A DNA stretch of 64,000 nucleotides, taken from contig JAFEMH010000933.1 in assembly GCA_022495995.1 (NCBI GenBank), positions 1-64,000 of the forward strand, read 5' to 3'. The translations under genes were made by a program, and so were the position numbers. Origin of the DNA: Adenophora triphylla var. japonica. Its lineage: Eukaryota; Streptophyta; Magnoliopsida; Asterales; Campanulaceae. Position 1 is the stretch's first letter. Each line of letters begins with the position of its first letter. Positions 52,634 through 64,000 of this stretch are shown here, piece by piece. The notes under the pieces were generated by a model, which was not told where the DNA came from, ran no database searches, and saw only the letters and a program-made list of their open reading frames with translations.

Positions 52634-54150
52634 ATGGATTCTTCGTACGTTCCTAGAATTTTGCCGAGGCTTTCGCAGGAGAGGCAAGCACACTTCCTTG
52701 AGCAGCTGAAAACGTGGATGCGGCGCCGTATGAGGCATCAGAGACGGGCTTTCGAGGTAAGGTTTCGTCTTTGCTCGATTTGGTCTTTTAAGGAGTTGGT
52801 TCCTGATTGGGATTTGTTGCGGGCTGCCGCGAAGTTACAGGATGTTAGGAGGCATGTGTACTGTTTCTCCTACAATGAAATGGTGCCCACTTTTGAGGAT
52901 TTTCGGGCTTTGATTAGAGGGCCAGGAGGTGGAGGCCATCTCGCTTCCTTTGATTGGTGGTGCTTTGCGGTGAGCGTGAAGCTTGCGAGGCTTTCTTCGG
53001 ACTTCGTTGGAAGAAGTGCAGGGCATGATCCTTGATTCGGGTCATATTGACATTTACGAAATTTGCTTAGGGCGGTTCATGGTTGATGATGAGAGTGATG
53101 TCTCTTGGGACGCATTTGCCTTGTGCGTGATGGCGGCGCTTTTCATGGTCGGCTCCCTTGGCATTTGCGATGGTGCTTTGCTAGATGTGGTTGGGCCTTT
53201 GCGAGAGTGGAGAGGATATTGTCCCGTTGGTCTTTGGGGAGACTCTTCATGGTATCGACCGTCGCGGCGGGGATCGTTTCATGAGAGGGGAAGCCCCGCT
53301 TTGCTCACCTTGTGAGCTGCGAGAGAGACTTCGGGCCATGCCAGAGCTCAGACGTCGTTTAGTCCGTGGTCATTTGCTCGGCGACCTCTTGTGTTGGATA
53401 TGGATCGATCCGCTTGGGAGAGATGGATGGCACGGCTTGGTACGCATCGAATCCGCTGGTGGGTTCCCCCTTTGGAGGATCGAGACTAGGAGGGTCTTTC
53501 GGGAAGGGTCTTATGTCGTCGAGTTCCGGGTTTGTCTTGGTCCTCCTTCTATATTCCGTCGCTTGTTTCCGGCGGTTTGGGATGAAGCGAGGCCTTTGTT
53601 GGGGCAGGATGACCTTGCTACTGCGGAGATAGCTCCTCTTTGTATGGCGGCTTCGGGTGCCTTCTTGTATTTTACGAGGTATGGAAGTATTCCGCTTTCC
53701 CTCTGTGGTACTCCTTAGGCGTCGGGGAGTGTTGTATTGACGACTCGGTACACTGGCACAGTATGAGCGGCGTGTTGGGCGATCCCAGTGGTCTTGGAGA
53801 GCGAGGCGTGTAGCGGTCACAGGACCGGTTGCCGTAGTAGCTATTGCCTTAGGAGTGCGAAGCACAGTCGACCCTCGGGATGTGACGGGAGACACTTTGT
53901 TTGACTACGAGACTAGAGTTGACCGGCCCGAGCGGGGAGAGGTCCTCTTTTGCGGGCTCGCGGGGAGGAGATCGAGCCGAGCACGGGCGAATGAAGCCAC
54001 GAGAGCTCTTGGATTGTTTGACTCTACGGGGAGGACCCACTGATCTCGGAGGCGAGAGACGCGAGTTGGTTCACGTGGAGCTAAAGAAGACTCGCGGGGA
54101 CGAGGAAGAAAGGAAAGAATGGCGAGGGACAAGCGCAGATGGCGCGGAAT
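52634..54150 (+). pseudogene. Second antisense gene of element C (DUF7745-like), frameshifted
   Basis: Starts MDSSYVPRILPRLSQERQ at 52634. The motif VYCFSYNEMVPTFEDFRALI (about 52855-52915) has the aromatic-then-PT(L/F)E(E/D) pattern of DUF7745-type plant proteins. Later segments in shifted frames: DIYEICLGRFMVDDESDVSW (53040-53100), PLVFGETLHGIDR (53225), LRAMPELRRRLVRGHLL (53330) and PRDVTGDTLFDYETR (53870). The last matches the antisense remnant of element A. Frame changes near 53015, 53200 and 53720-53870 make it non-functional unless introns bridge some. The leader just before ATG (CCTCCATTTTTGCC) resembles that of antisense gene 1. Confidence 0.7.
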
Positions 54151-54933
54151 GACCTCCTAGGTATCCATTCATTGCATTTGCAAACACATTATTTGTTAAA
54201 TGTATTAAAGTTTGTCTTTTAGCATGTTGTGAACTTGAGAGTAGACCGTGCTTGAACTCATCAAGAAATGTTGTAACCGTTAGTGATTTGTGATTTACTT
54301 TTTAAAGCTTTGTCGAGACGCAAGATCTCTTGTTTGCCTTTGTTTCTTTTGTGCACCTTGTCGGCGTCCATCTTTGGACTTTTACATTTGCATTTGCGGA
54401 TTGAAGCGGCATCAGGCCATGGCGGCAATCCCTTTGCTTGGCTTTGTGCTTGGGCGAGAGGTTGAATGATCCCACGACAAGTCGTTTTGACGGTCTTTTT
54501 CGTAGCTTCCTTGCCTCTTTGTTGGCGTCGGGCTCTTGACCTCTTTTGTAGCTTACGCTTGAGCTTCTTTTATTTATTGTTGTTTTTTTGTGAGCCCTTG
54601 CTCGAGCTCTTTTTTTTTTTTTTTTTTGAAGCGCGTGAAGGCGAAGACAAGCCCTGGCTTGAAGCGAGACATGAGTCGATCGTTTGATCTTTGAGTGACC
54701 CTCGGATGTCCTTTGATGTTGCCGCCGTCGTTTGACTTGGTCAAGGTATTTGTTGGGGCGTGTTCTTGAAAAGTGCGTAGCTTGATGGAGGTCTTGATTG
54801 ACATTCAAACTTTTGACTTTTTGTGTATTTTAGATAGGACCAATTAAGGTTGCCTACGTTCCCCGGACTAGAGGGCTCGGAGTGCGTAGTTCGGCACTAC
54901 ATGGAGTGCCAAGAGATGCGCGATTGTTCTTCT
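54151..54933 (-). other. Element C region between integrase and antisense genes
   Basis: Non-coding. The proximal conserved block lies at 54848-54894 (GGTTGCCTACGTTCCCC, CGTAGTTCGG on plus). CGTGCTTGAACTCATCAA near 54249 is shared with element A. A T-run lies at 54609-54627. Confidence 0.65.
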
Positions 54934-55970
54934 TCGGGCGAAGTATCTGCGAAGTTTGCTTCCGTTATTTGGATTCATGAAGGGATTGCCGTCTAGGTCT
55001 GTCGGCTTCATGGCGCCTCGGAGAAGATCTTTTGAACCACGAAAGGGCCGATCCATGTGGGTTCCCATTTTCCCGAGTGGGTTGGTTCGAGTGGGAGGCT
55101 TTTCTTTGAGTACAAGGTCGCCTTCCACGATGTCTCGGGATTTGACTTTCTTGTCGAAAGCTCTAGCCGTCCTGCTTTGATAGGCTCGGGACGTGTTCCA
55201 TGGCCTTTAGTGGTCGCTCGTCTAGCAGAGCCAATTCGTCGTGTCGGCCGGGCCATTCGACTTCGTTGATGTCATTTTCAGCCCGGCACTCGGAGTGAGG
55301 AATTTCCAGTTCAATGGGAAGGGCTTCCATCCACGTATGTCGGGCGAATGGGGTTTCTCCCGTGGCTGTTACGGCCCGATGTGCGGTAGCCCCAAAGTGC
55401 AAGGTGCGGCTTCTCGGGCCAATCTCGTCCTCGGGTGGTCATTTTTCGGATGATCCGTTCGAGGGTTTTGTTTCTTTGCTTCCACGGCGCCGTTTGTTTG
55501 TGGCCGGTAGGGAGAAGATTTGTGGCGTGTGATCTTGAATTCAGCCGGCGATGCAGTCGAATTCCCCTTGAAGTGTGAACCATTGTCGATATGATCTCAT
55601 TTGGGATGCCGTATCGGCGAGATGATGTTTTCCTTGAGGAAATGCGCGACCTTCTTGGAGGTGAGTACCTTGTAGGACTTGGCTTCGACCCGTTTGGTGA
55701 AGTAGTCGATGGCTACTAAGATGAACTCGTGGCCAGTTCTTTGCTGACGGAGCAATTTTCCCGATGACGTCAATTCCCCAAGTGGCAAATGGCGAGGGGT
55801 GTAGTCATGCGGTAGAGATCGTGGGGCGGTAGATGATTGAGGTTGGAGAACCGTTGGCACTTGTCGCGGCTTCGGACAAAGTGGATGCAATGCCTCCATG
55901 GAGATCCGGTAGTAGCCCATCCGAGAATGATTTGCATCGGGGCTGCGGCGTTCATGTGGGGACCGCAAGC
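54934..55970 (-). pseudogene. pol: Integrase, element C (multiply frameshifted)
   Basis: Pieces in several frames align with element A integrase: ATSGKLLRQQRTGHEFILVA, AIDYFTKRVEAKSYKVL, KNLERIIRKMT-like, GRDWPEKPHLALWGY, ALLDERPLKAMEH and the end DLDGNPFMNPNNGSKLRRY. At least five frame changes occur. The domain order is the same as in element A. Confidence 0.88.
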
Positions 55971-56990
55971 CCCATTGTGGACTTCGTTCATGAACTTGTT
56001 TGCTTCTTCAGGCGATGCAGGCGTAGGAGTGGCCCGTAGTAGCGTTTCTTGTATAGCGTGTCCCCGAGGATGACGAAGTGAGAGGCGAGGCGTTTTAGGG
56101 CCATGATGCTCTTGGTTTTGACCCCTTAGTGTGGGTCTTCCTTGTTCATGAAGGTGGTTTCCCGTTCTTGAGGTATTGGAAGATCTGGTTATACCATGGC
56201 TCATTGATGGGTTTAGGTTACGGTTCGATCTGTGACGGTAGGCGAGGAATTTCCTTTCGTCCCAGACTTTGAAGGGTTTGATTGCTTTTCCTTCGGGGAT
56301 TTCCACAAGGGAAGCCAAGGTGGCTAAGGCATCTGCAAACTTTGTTTCGGTCTCTTGGCAAGTAGTGGAAGGTGACCTCTTGGTGTGTGATGAGGTCTTC
56401 CATGCGGGCGTAGTATTTTGCAAGCACAGGTCTATGGTTTTCCACTTGTTGGAGACTTGGTTGATGATCAATTTGAGTCCCCATAAACTTGAGTTTCTGG
56501 ACATTCCTCTCAAGTGCGGCTTGTAGTCCGTGCGCCGAGGCTTCATATTCGGCGGCATTGTTAGTTACCTCAAAATTGAGCTTTATAGCAATTGGGGGTG
56601 TGCTCGTCCTTGGGATCTACGAGAGCATACCGATCTTAGTTTCCCTTTTTGTTGGCTGCTCCGTCGAAGAAACGGTTGCCATCGATTTTCGCCTTCGATT
56701 GCGAAGAATTCCCTCGTCTGGAAATTGTGGTTCGGGGCCTTGAGCCTCGTCGGTTGGGAAATCGGCCCGGTTGTTCGGCCATGGCCCGTCCATTGATTGA
56801 CTTTTGGTTCACGTACTTGATGTCGAATTACGCTAGGAAGAAAAGACCATTTGGCGAGCCTCATTGACGAGAGATGGTTTTGTCGAAGAGGTACTTGGCC
56901 AGGTCCATTTTGGAAACCAAGTATGCGTGTGTGGCATGTAGTGCCGTAGTTTCCCGACAACCCATACCGGAGCTGCGCGGAGTTTCTCGA
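55971..56990 (-). pseudogene. pol: RNase H region, element C
   Basis: Fragments: ADALATLASLVEIPEGKAIK, NQVSNKWKTIDLCLQ, FDGAANKKG-like in a shifted frame near 56650, and LAKWSFLPSV near 56850. They match the dual RNase H of element A (FADALATLASLVEIPEGK). Disrupted by many indels. Confidence 0.82.
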
Positions 56991-58060
56991 GGGGCGAGTA
57001 ATTGAGTTATTTGCCTTGAAACTTTCGGCGTGAAGTAGATGGCGTTTCGACCCGTGACTCCTTCTTTTCTTGACGAGCAGCGTGGCTCCCAGCTGCGGTG
57101 TCGGTCACGATTAAATTATAGCAACGGTGGCTTTTTCCTCGTGGGGAGGACGAGAGAATCGGAGGACTCATGAGGTATGCTTTTATTTTCTCAAAGGCAT
57201 CTTGGCATTCGAGTTCCATTCGATGTCGGCGTTCTTCTTCATCGGTTTGAAGATTGGCTCGCACATAGAGGTCAATTGGTTGACGAGCGGGCGATATATT
57301 GCGGGCGGCCCATGAAGCTTTTCACCTCTGCATGCGAGTTTGCGGTGGTCTCATTTCGATGATGGCACTTGATCTTTTGAGGATCAACCTCGATGCCTCT
57401 CTCGGTGACCATGTATCCTAAGACCTTGCCTCGGATAACCCCAAATGTGCATTTGGCGGGGTTTAGCCTCATTGAGTGTTTTCGGAGGCGATTGAAGAAT
57501 TTTCTCCAGTGCAGCGAGGTGTTGTCCATCTGATCCCTTTGAGTGGATGATCATGTCATCGACGTACGCCGATCTCTTTGTGGATCATATCGTGGAAGAG
57601 GGCGGTTCTTTGCCCGTTGGTAGGTAGCCCCGGCGTTCTTTAGTCCGAGCGGCATTACGGGTAGCGATAGGTTCCCAGGGGTTGTGAAAAGGCTGTCTTT
57701 TCTTGGTCTTCTTCGGCCATCTTGATTTGATTGTAGCCGTGCAAACCCGTCCACGAAGGACTTGACTTGAAATTGGGCTGTAGTGTCTAGACATGTCGAT
57801 GTTGGGTAGTGGAAAATCGAATCCTTGGGACTTGCTTTGTTGAGATCTCGGAAGTCCACGCAACAGCGTACTTTTCCATTGGCCTTGGTGACCCAGTACT
57901 TGATATTGGAGAGCCATGTAGGGTACTCGATCACCCTTATGAAGCCGACGCTTGGAGCATTTTTCGATCTCCTCTTTGACTTGTAAAGACCATTCGGGCT
58001 TGATTCGGCGTAGCTTTTGCTTGATGGGCTTAGCCTCGGGATTCAAGGGAATCCGGTGTT
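56991..58060 (-). pseudogene. pol: Reverse transcriptase, element C
   Basis: Fragments: PTWLSNIKYWVTKANGKVR, CCVDFRDLNKASPKD, MPLGLKNAGATYQRA, a DDMIIHSKG region near 57545, and MRLNPAKCTFGVIRGKVLGY. The SIR/RIKPEWSLQVKEEIEK segment lies near 58000. Frame changes occur about every 150-300 bp. Confidence 0.87.
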
Positions 58061-60620
58061 CTACAATGTTAGGATCCTAATCCGGGCATGTCTCGGTAAG
58101 ACCAAGCCGAACACGTCTACAAATTCTTTGAGCGGTGCGATCAATGCGTCTTGCTACGTGCCGGCGAAGAAACTTCCGATTTGCGTCTCTTTTGGCTCTT
58201 GGCGGTTCCCAAATTCACTTTGGTTAAAACCTCCTCGGCGGCTTGGGCCCGGTTTTCTCTCGTTTGACAACATGCTTAAAGATGTGCTTAATGTATTGTT
58301 CGTTTAATGTGTGCGCTTCTTTATCAAGTGAATCGTTATTAGCTGTTTTGTGTGTTAGTTAATTGGTATCGGTTGTTAAAGATGCAATGAGAGGAATACT
58401 CGGAAAGATCGAAGCATTCATTAAAGAGCATACGGGAATACATTATTGGCAATGAGTTCGTAATCTTACGGCGTGAGGCCATCGGATGACTCGATAGACT
58501 CAAATTCCAAGATAATGGACTCGGGATGAGTTTTGACACTAGACTCTAGGACTCGAGGGGTCGAGACCAAGTTGCTCGATCATGTCCTTTTTGGCGGTGG
58601 GTCAGGAGAAGGTGGCCCGGTTATTGAGTGGCAATGAGCTTGATAGGAGATGGGGCTTGAAGGGCTTTATGTCACCATTCCCAATCATTGCTATCACGAG
58701 TTATCGGAAACAAAATCGATTAGATCGCATCTCGATTTCTTCTTTGAAGAGCAGGTGGAGACGGTGGCTCGTCCCAAGCATCGTCCCGTACGGAGTCTTT
58801 TGCTTTTGTCTTGGGCATTACTAGCTCGAATGCGAGACTCGTCCCGCTTGTTGAAGGCAGGAGTGTTGACAGAGAGTTTTTCGAGTTCTTACGCCAAAGA
58901 GAGGGGTTTTCCCAAACCGTAATTCGTTGTGAATAGTGGTGGTCGTGGATCCTGGCCGAGGCGGTGTGTCAAGAAATGCTCTTCGGACGGGATTTGGCTT
59001 GAGGCCTCCGAATTTTGCCGAGGTTACTTGCTGGAGCTTATTCATGGTTGTAGGCCGGCTTTGTTTGGCCCGATCGGCTTTGTTCCCTTTTTCCTCGGAT
59101 CTTAACTTCCAAGTTGCCGGCCTTCTTTGTGAAGTACTTAGTCATGTCGAAGGCTGTAAGGACGAAGATCTGGAGATGGCGTGCAAGCCTCTTTTGTTAT
59201 CTCGTGGAGCGTTTTCGTGCGGCTCGCTTGTCCTCACGCAATGTGTTCGGGAGTAGGAATGTATCCCGGGCCGTGCGGGTATTACGTTCTTTGATATTGA
59301 TGATCCGTTTGGGTGCCACGATGGCGTTTTCCTAAACCAGAGCCCCCGGGATGTAGTTCGTATGTGCTTCATCATTTTCATCGGGGGAGGGATCTTGTCC
59401 CAAATCAAAGGCGGGTCTATGTGGCACACTTGGGCCTTTGGGCTTTCGATGGTGAACCCCTGTTAGCATCATGCCATCATCGTCGGGTTTGATCTCTAAG
59501 ACCGGGACGCCGTTTGTGTCGGTCCTTTCGGTGACTACGCTATCACCGTAGATGATAGTAAGATCTGTTCCTTGGACGAACTTTACGCACCGATGGAGAG
59601 TGGATGCCACCCCATTGATCCGGGTGTAGCCAAGGGCGTCCCAAAATGGCGAGTGAATGTGATCGGGATGTCGATGACTTGGAAATCCCGTCGGGACCAT
59701 TTGTTTTCCGAACCACACGGGTTCAAGGTGGCTATTCCCAAAGGCGGGCGGGATGTTGAGTCGTATGCCTTGATTGCTGAGTCGAGGGCTTTAGATCGGT
59801 TGCTTTGATCCCTAGCAAATCCATCATTTTGGCTGGAAGGACGTTCATGGATGATCCCCCATCTACCCAAAACCCGTGGGACGACGACGCTACGTCCAGT
59901 TGAACTTGTTTTGTAGAGAGAGGCTCATTGTGGTCGGCCCAAATTTTGGAAGGTCGAGCTCACTGTGAAAGTGATGATATTGCTGTAATTAATGTTGCCA
60001 ATCATCTGAACCGCTTCATCAGTGTCACTGTGATGGGAACCATGGTGCAGGCCAGGCTTTCTTCCAACTTGAGCTTGTGCGGGTAAGATGAAGTGAGTAA
60101 GGACCAGAGTGAGATGTTAGCTTTGAGTGCGCTTGAGCGTGTTAAGGACGGATCTTGACCTTTGGGTCCAAGGTTTCAGCTTCTTTGGCGTAGGGCCCCT
60201 TTTCAATTCGTGGCTCGGGTATGGCTGGCCTTTTGTCTGTCCGTGGAGGATTCATCTGGGATTTGGCTCAGGAACGTGTCGAACGTTCCACTTCTGGGAC
60301 CTCCATGGTTTTGTTTGTCTCTCCTATTTCTGTAGTGGGAGGACCCTGATTGGCGTAAGGCCAGACTGCGCATTTCAATTCGTTCACTGTCATGGCTTTT
60401 GCTGAAGCATCAATAGTGGCTTTGAGATCTTCCCAAGACAGGGGGGTTGGATTATCTGGACCTTCGGGCCCTCGGTGGCGGTGCGGAGCTCGCCCCACTC
60501 GATCATGGAGCGAGACATTGCCTGGCCTTGTGCGTAACTAGACTTCTTTGGTCGGAGTAGATGACATAGTAGTCAAACTTTCCCGAGGGTTCTCCAAGGG
60601 TTCCAACCGTGGGATCACCG
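58061..60620 (-). pseudogene. gag-pro: Gag C-terminus and protease, element C
   Basis: Protease pieces: AIKAYDSTSRPPLGIATLN, FQVIDIPITF and VASTLHRCVKFVQG match the element A protease. The gag part keeps PLSWEDLKATI and LKCAVWPYANQGPPTTE near 60380. A G-patch-like piece (NYIPGALV near 59340) is degraded. The reading frame is lost throughout. The stretch around 58300-59100 is too decayed to assign beyond linker. Confidence 0.75.
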
Positions 60621-60624
60621 ACTA

Positions 60625-62668
60625 CGAATTACCCGATCTTTTCGCGCGCGGGGCGCGGAAAAGGCGGTCAGTCTTTCGCGGAGGGGGCTGCGTGTCTCAG
60701 ACCTCCGCTTCATGGGAAGGAACAAAATGAGGAGTCGCCACGCGGTTTTTGTATTTTGAGCCCAAACGTTGAGAAACGGCTATTGTGAAAATGTGTCATT
60801 TTTATTGGTAGCAAAAACTTAGGAAAAGGCTTTGAAAACGGGGATCATTTTTATTGGTAGCAAAACGAGTAAAAACTTTTTTGTACCCGTAGATTGTTAG
60901 GTTCGGAGGTCAAGTTACGTTTCGGGTAGAGTATTACGAGATCGCCCGAAACGCCTCGCATGACAAGTCTTTCTACCTTTCTCGAAATCGTGTGCGTGTG
61001 TGTGTGTGTCTCTTTTGAAATGGGGGCTTGAATGACAAGCTTAATCTTGGTTTGAGCGACGAACGTTTGATTAGGTGACTTTTGAAAGACGAGCGTTTGA
61101 ATGACAAACGTCGGTTTTGAGTTTGAAATGAGCGTTTGCGTGGCAAACGTCGGTTTTGAGACGGAAATGAGCGTTTGCATGGCAAACGTCGATTTTGAGT
61201 TGAAAAGGAGTTCGAAGGTCGAACTCCGTTTTTTTGAACCGAGCGTTACATTGTTAACGATTTTTACGGGAAAAATGCGTATTAAATGATTTTAAGTGTC
61301 AAATGGCGGCTTTGAGTTTGAAAGATGAGCGTTTGAATGACAAACGTCATTTCGCGTTTTGAAAGAGAGTTCGACGGACGAACTCCGGTTTTGAACCGGG
61401 CATTACATTGTTAACGATTTTTACGGGAAAAATGCGTATTAAATGATATGCGATCAACGAATCGGGTTGCGACTCGGACTTTGAAAAGTAAATACTATCA
61501 CGATCCAAACGGGTCGGACTTTGTAAATGACAGTATTTAAAGTGCGGTATCAACGGAATCAAATGATCCGGATTCGTAAATGACGATCAACGAGGCCAAA
61601 CGGCTCGGAATTGTAAATGACGATCAACGAGGCCAAACGGCTCGGAATTGTAAATGACAGAAATTAAAGGACGATCAACGGATCGATCGATCCGGAATTG
61701 ATAAATGACAATAAAAGTAACGGAACGAGGTCGGAACGCCGTTTTAACCCGTGATTACTTCTCTTACGGAAAGAGAAGAGGATCGAGGGGCTAAAACGTA
61801 TCGGACCCCGTTAGACGGAGGCGTCTACATTTCGATAACGACGTTCGAAACGGTTATAGCGACTGGCGCATAAACCGAGACGGAACGGGAGATTTAGAGA
61901 GAGGGAGTTATACCTATGGCTAGGGTCGACTCCTTTAACTCGGGAGGTGTGTACGGGACACGGAAAGTGATTCGAAAGGTTGTTTCGAAGTTGTAAGGGG
62001 CGTATTTGATCGAAATACGAAGGTTTCACGCGAATCGAGACAGAACGGGAGCTCGGGAGGGGTAAAACCGCTTAGGCCGCGGGGTGGTGAGTTTTGGAGT
62101 AAAATTTATGTCCTTGTGCCTTCGACAAAGAACTTCTATTTATAGGGTGAAAATTGCGAGGGAGTCCGGACGGACTTGGCCCGAATCCGGGGTTTTGTGG
62201 TATTTTGAGAATTTGAAGGACTTGTTGGCAATTTCGTAAAATGTGCACAGTGAGTCCCACGGACTTGGCTTGCAAATTAGGGGTATTTTGGTCTTTTCCC
62301 TTTGAATTTGATTGAAGGGTGACTAGAGGGAGGTGGCATGGCTGCCATGTGCCCCTCTCGAGTCACCGCCAAACTAAGTGGGATTTTGTCCTCATGGTCC
62401 CGTTTGTCCGTTTTTTAAAATAACAGTCCGGAAAATGTCCGAAACGCCCCGAAAGTGCCGAAAAATGCGTTTTGTGGAAAGCCCGTGCTTTTACGTGTGA
62501 TGACACGTGTTAAGTACGGTTCGACGTCGGGATGCACGGGCGCCCCGGACGTCTCGTTGGCACAAGAACTGGAGTTTAACGAGTTCCGGCACCCTCCGGA
62601 GCGGGCCAGTTAACGGATTTCGGTTAACTTTCTGACGGATTTGGACGATCCGGATTTGGGTACTTACA
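60625..62668 (-). mobile_element. Second solo LTR of the same family (2044 bp, minus orientation)
   Basis: Reverse complement of the family at 24683-26726 and the same length. Start TGTAAGTACCC (62668 on minus); end GGTAATTCG (against GGTAATTTCA). Flanks GACTA (60620-60624) and GACTC (62669-62673) fit a target duplication with one change. It interrupts element C gag. Contains TATA near 62137-62144 (TATTTATA on plus), palindrome AGTCCGGACGGACT near 62164, and the stem-loops at 60918-60967. Confidence 0.88.
60901..60967 (-). promoter_or_regulatory. Conserved double stem-loop block of Tat LTR (solo LTR 2)
   Basis: As read on plus: GTTCGGAGGTCA (60901-60912). Stem 2 CGTTTCGGG (60918-60926) with CCCGAAACG (60945-60953), nine pairs. 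Stem 1 CTCG/CAAG, weakened by one change, lies at 60955-60967. Confidence 0.7.
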
Positions 62669-63150
62669 GACTCATACCTCTTTTTCAGTTTTTGTTGAGA
62701 AGATGGCTTCTTCTTTCTTCGAGGACGGCCCTCGTTCATTTCATCATGGAATTCCATTTCCAGACAAGCATTGCAATCGCAGACGTCCCACCAGATGTGT
62801 TCGTTGTTCGGCGGTGGTACCGGGACCTCAGGAGGCTGGATGGGCAGGTTTTCCTCTGGAAGGTCTTGTGGCCTTACGTCATAACTGCATGGCTCGTATG
62901 AGGGTAACAGGTTGACCTCCGGGAGACAATGAGAGGCGTTAGAAACCGCAGGAGCAGTCACGGCTTTGGAAGCCCCAGGTAGTTGGGTGGCTAATGTCCC
63001 GAAGTGGTGCATAGCATCTTCGATCCAGGCTTGTTATTCACCTTGGCGTTTCTCAAAAGCCATGAGGACCTGCCAAACTTCTTCCAATATTGGGAAATTT
63101 CTCGGGGGTAAGGTCCCATTCTCATCGTTGTTATCCACTGACTTGGCCAT
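62669..63150 (-). pseudogene. gag: Gag N-terminal piece, element C
   Basis: Starts MAKSVDNNDENGTLPPRNF at 63150. One in-frame TGA or TAA occurs (KRQGE-stop-QAW). It continues through a Pro-rich stretch (QPPEVPVPPPNNEHIWW), a Cys pair (CDCNACLEME) and a basic segment (RPRRKKKPSSQQKLKKRYE). The solo LTR then cuts it. The N-terminus is not similar to that of element A gag. Confidence 0.65.
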
Positions 63151-64000
63151 GGGGAATTAACGGACTGTCCTGGTGACAGAGCTAGGAAGGAGGTTGGACC
63201 TTGCAGCTTTGACACAGGGAGACAGGTTCTCGGGTACTCTCGATCACTCTGTTGGCCGGAGGGGTGACGGGCAAGGTTTAGACACAAGAATGGCCTTACG
63301 GGATAAAAGGGGGAAAGCTCACGTGGCATGCGGTTTCCGTTTCTCTTATTTATGATTTTTTTTTTTTGTTTTAATTTACTTAAAACGTGTTTTCTCAGAG
63401 TCCTAGGTAGGTTGGAAAAGATTGCTCTTCTTTTTCGCAACTATGCTAGATCCCGGGTCGATGGAGACCATTTGTGCGGCTATAAGCCCCTCGTTTTGCA
63501 CCCGTATTTCGACATCCCGGGGTGGACACCCTGTGCGAGGGTCCTATAGTGCAAGTGGTTTCCACCGCCTAAAAGAAAAATCGAACCTAAGGACCGAGCC
63601 TGTCATGTTCGGTTTGATGCATTAGCCATGTGAATAGTGAACCGAGCCGGCCACTGAGTCAAGATCGTGTCAAGAGTTCGGCATTGACCTCTTTACCTTG
63701 CTTGCGCAAGGGATCTGTGACGTTAGGCGTTGGCTCGGTCATATTGCCATGGCTGACGTATCAAAGGCATGATGACATGGTGTCATGTGAGCATGGATGT
63801 ATATCCGGGACGGAACATCGGCTGGGTGTAGCTTCGGAAATCAAGATCGTGTCAAGATTTTAGCATGACCTTTCATCGCTTTGCTTGCGCAAGGGACCTT
63901 GAGTTCCGAGCCTTGACTCGAGAAAATGGCCGGCATGGTATATGTATCCAGTCCGTATGACACCGGACCGGGTAAAACCAACCGAGTCCGGACAGAGTGT
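63151..64000 (-). other. Leader region of element C with a direct repeat
   Basis: Non-coding 5' leader upstream of gag; no 5' LTR is reached. TCAAGATCGTGTCAAGA followed by TTGCTTGCGCAAGGGA occurs at about 63659-63714 and again at about 63841-63897. The 5' LTR and primer site should lie beyond 64000. Confidence 0.6.

Overview
The window is nuclear DNA from a flowering plant, probably a eudicot. It is almost entirely nested LTR retrotransposons. The evidence is Ty3/gypsy gag-pol remnants of the Tat type (archaeal-type RNase H, YC-x2-H zinc knuckles, G-patch-like motif), an Athila-type tRNA-Asp primer binding site, a short Au-SINE-like tail and GT-AG introns. I see no rRNA, tRNA, CRISPR array or convincing host protein-coding gene. 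Species cannot be decided from this sequence.

Layout. (1) 1-8268, element D, plus strand: a decayed gag C-terminus, a long pol-less 3' region with several 30-35 bp tandem arrays, and the 3' LTR (6585-8268). D sits inside element A. (2) 8269-34208, element A, minus strand: 5' LTR 32502-34208, gag-protease-RT 32451-27178, the rest of RT 12304-11711, RNase H-integrase 11694-9619, then a remnant of an antisense gene (8269-8938). (3) A's RT is split by an Athila-like, pol-less insertion (12310-27172, TSD ATAGG) with three LTRs and two gag-protease internal regions. (4) The rightmost of those LTRs carries a 2044-bp solo LTR (24683-26726, TSD CCAGC). (5) 34209-35837 is non-coding flank with palindromic boxes and a TA microsatellite. 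(6) About 35838-45596, element B, minus strand: another Tat-type gag-pol with 3' tandem arrays and a 5' LTR. (7) 45597 to beyond 64000, element C, minus strand: 3' LTR 45597-47030, 3' arrays, two antisense genes (plus strand, 49232-54150), badly decayed pol and gag, and a second 2044-bp solo LTR (60625-62668).

Order of events by nesting: A came first. The Athila-like element entered A, and a solo-LTR family member entered the Athila LTR. D entered A's 3' antisense gene. C entered B's 5' LTR, and the solo-LTR family also entered C's gag.

The most interesting biology is in element C. Gag-pol is on one strand and two antisense genes are on the other: one with plant mobile domain features and four in-phase exons, one DUF7745-like. 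A palindromic box, GGTCCGTACGGACC, lies upstream of the LTR TATA box and occurs as a pair with 31-bp spacing upstream of each antisense gene, so three promoters in one element share a cis-element. In addition, three Tat LTR families share a block of two stem-loops near the LTR 3' end, with compensating base changes in the stems.
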